Part shown: positions 4,913-5,028 of the stretch, one piece after another
Layout of the letters: the number at the start of each line of letters is the position of its first letter
Numbering within the stretch: position 1 is the stretch's first letter
Assembly (NCBI GenBank): GCA_014799855.1
Contig: JAAVHG010000122.1
Coordinates: 3,928-8,955, forward strand
Source: Oscillibacter sp.
GTDB lineage: Bacteria > Bacillota > Clostridia > Oscillospirales > Oscillospiraceae
DNA: 5,028 bases
Direction of reading: 5' to 3'
Program-made: the position numbers and the translations under genes
The notes under the pieces: generated by a model
Databases searched by the model: none
The model's input: the letters and a program-made list of their open reading frames with translations, nothing else
Told to the model about the DNA's origin: nothing

Positions 4913-5028
4913 TTGGAGGCAAACGATATTGCCCGGTATAGTACATATTTGGCGGAAGAGCGGCAGGCCTCCCGGAACACTGTCAGCTCCTATCTCCGGG
5001 ATGTAACCCAGTTTTCCGCCTATCTGGA
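4913..5028 (+). CDS. xerD: Site-specific tyrosine recombinase XerD-type, N-terminal part (3' truncated by window edge)
   Basis: Only the first 38 codons and two bases are visible. The peptide, with Ala-Arg-Tyr-Ser-Thr-Tyr-Leu then AEERQASRNTVSSYLRDVTQ and FSAYL, is the start of the SAM-like core-binding domain that clamps DNA in XerC/XerD recombinases; the S-x-N-T-x-x-S-Y-x-x-D-x-x-x-F pattern is typical. The catalytic domain with its R-H-R-Y residues lies outside the window and cannot be checked. XerD with a partner resolves chromosome dimers at dif. Position after a spoIIM-like gene favours XerD over XerC or a phage integrase. Start is TTG with AAGGGAG eight bases before it. It probably shares the spoIIM transcript, as no terminator or promoter is evident in the 63-base gap. 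Confidence 0.85.
   Translation, partial: MEANDIARYSTYLAEERQASRNTVSSYLRDVTQFSAYL

Overview
The window looks like a chromosomal segment of a GC-rich, endospore-forming, gut-type Clostridia, most likely Oscillospiraceae/Ruminococcaceae. This rests on a sporulation sigma factor (SigE), a SpoIIM-like protein, a four-cysteine (zinc-binding) L28, GC-rich coding sequence and strong Firmicutes-style Shine-Dalgarno sites. The genus is inferred from gene content only. No mobile element, CRISPR array, rRNA or tRNA was seen.

Layout. (1) 1-575: the 3' part of sigE, the early mother-cell sporulation sigma factor, entering from the left edge. (2) 576-971: an AT-rich spacer with a strong extended -10 promoter and a leader hairpin, then rpmB (ribosomal protein L28) and its terminator. 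(3) 1061-2847: a self-contained minus-strand unit holding one transmembrane methyl-accepting chemotaxis protein (MCP) with its own promoter and terminator. Its outside domain carries a zinc-site motif like that of CZB domains. (4) 2960-3882: a promoter, yajC (Sec translocase accessory subunit) and a four-helix membrane protein resembling the TIGR04086/YrzE family. The two genes are separated by an 18-bp hairpin that is both a terminator candidate and a mask over the second gene's ribosome binding site. (5) 3883-4243: 361 bases without a gene, holding inverted and direct repeats, a good promoter and a structured leader. (6) 4244-5028: a spoIIM-like gene followed by the start of a xerD-type tyrosine recombinase, both starting at TTG.

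How the genes fit together. sigE and spoIIM belong to the same programme in Bacillus: SigE directs mother-cell transcription, and SpoIIM is part of the SpoIID-SpoIIM-SpoIIP machine that remodels septal peptidoglycan during engulfment. Here the promoter seen before spoIIM-xerD looks like a housekeeping (sigma-A) promoter rather than a SigE one. rpmB, yajC and xerD are housekeeping genes (translation, secretion, chromosome dimer resolution). The chemoreceptor looks like an independent insertion between them.

No clearly new multi-gene system is visible. The most notable signals are the terminator/RBS-masking hairpin before the TIGR04086-like gene, the extracytoplasmic zinc-type motif in the chemoreceptor, and the cluster of repeats and dyads before the spoIIM promoter.
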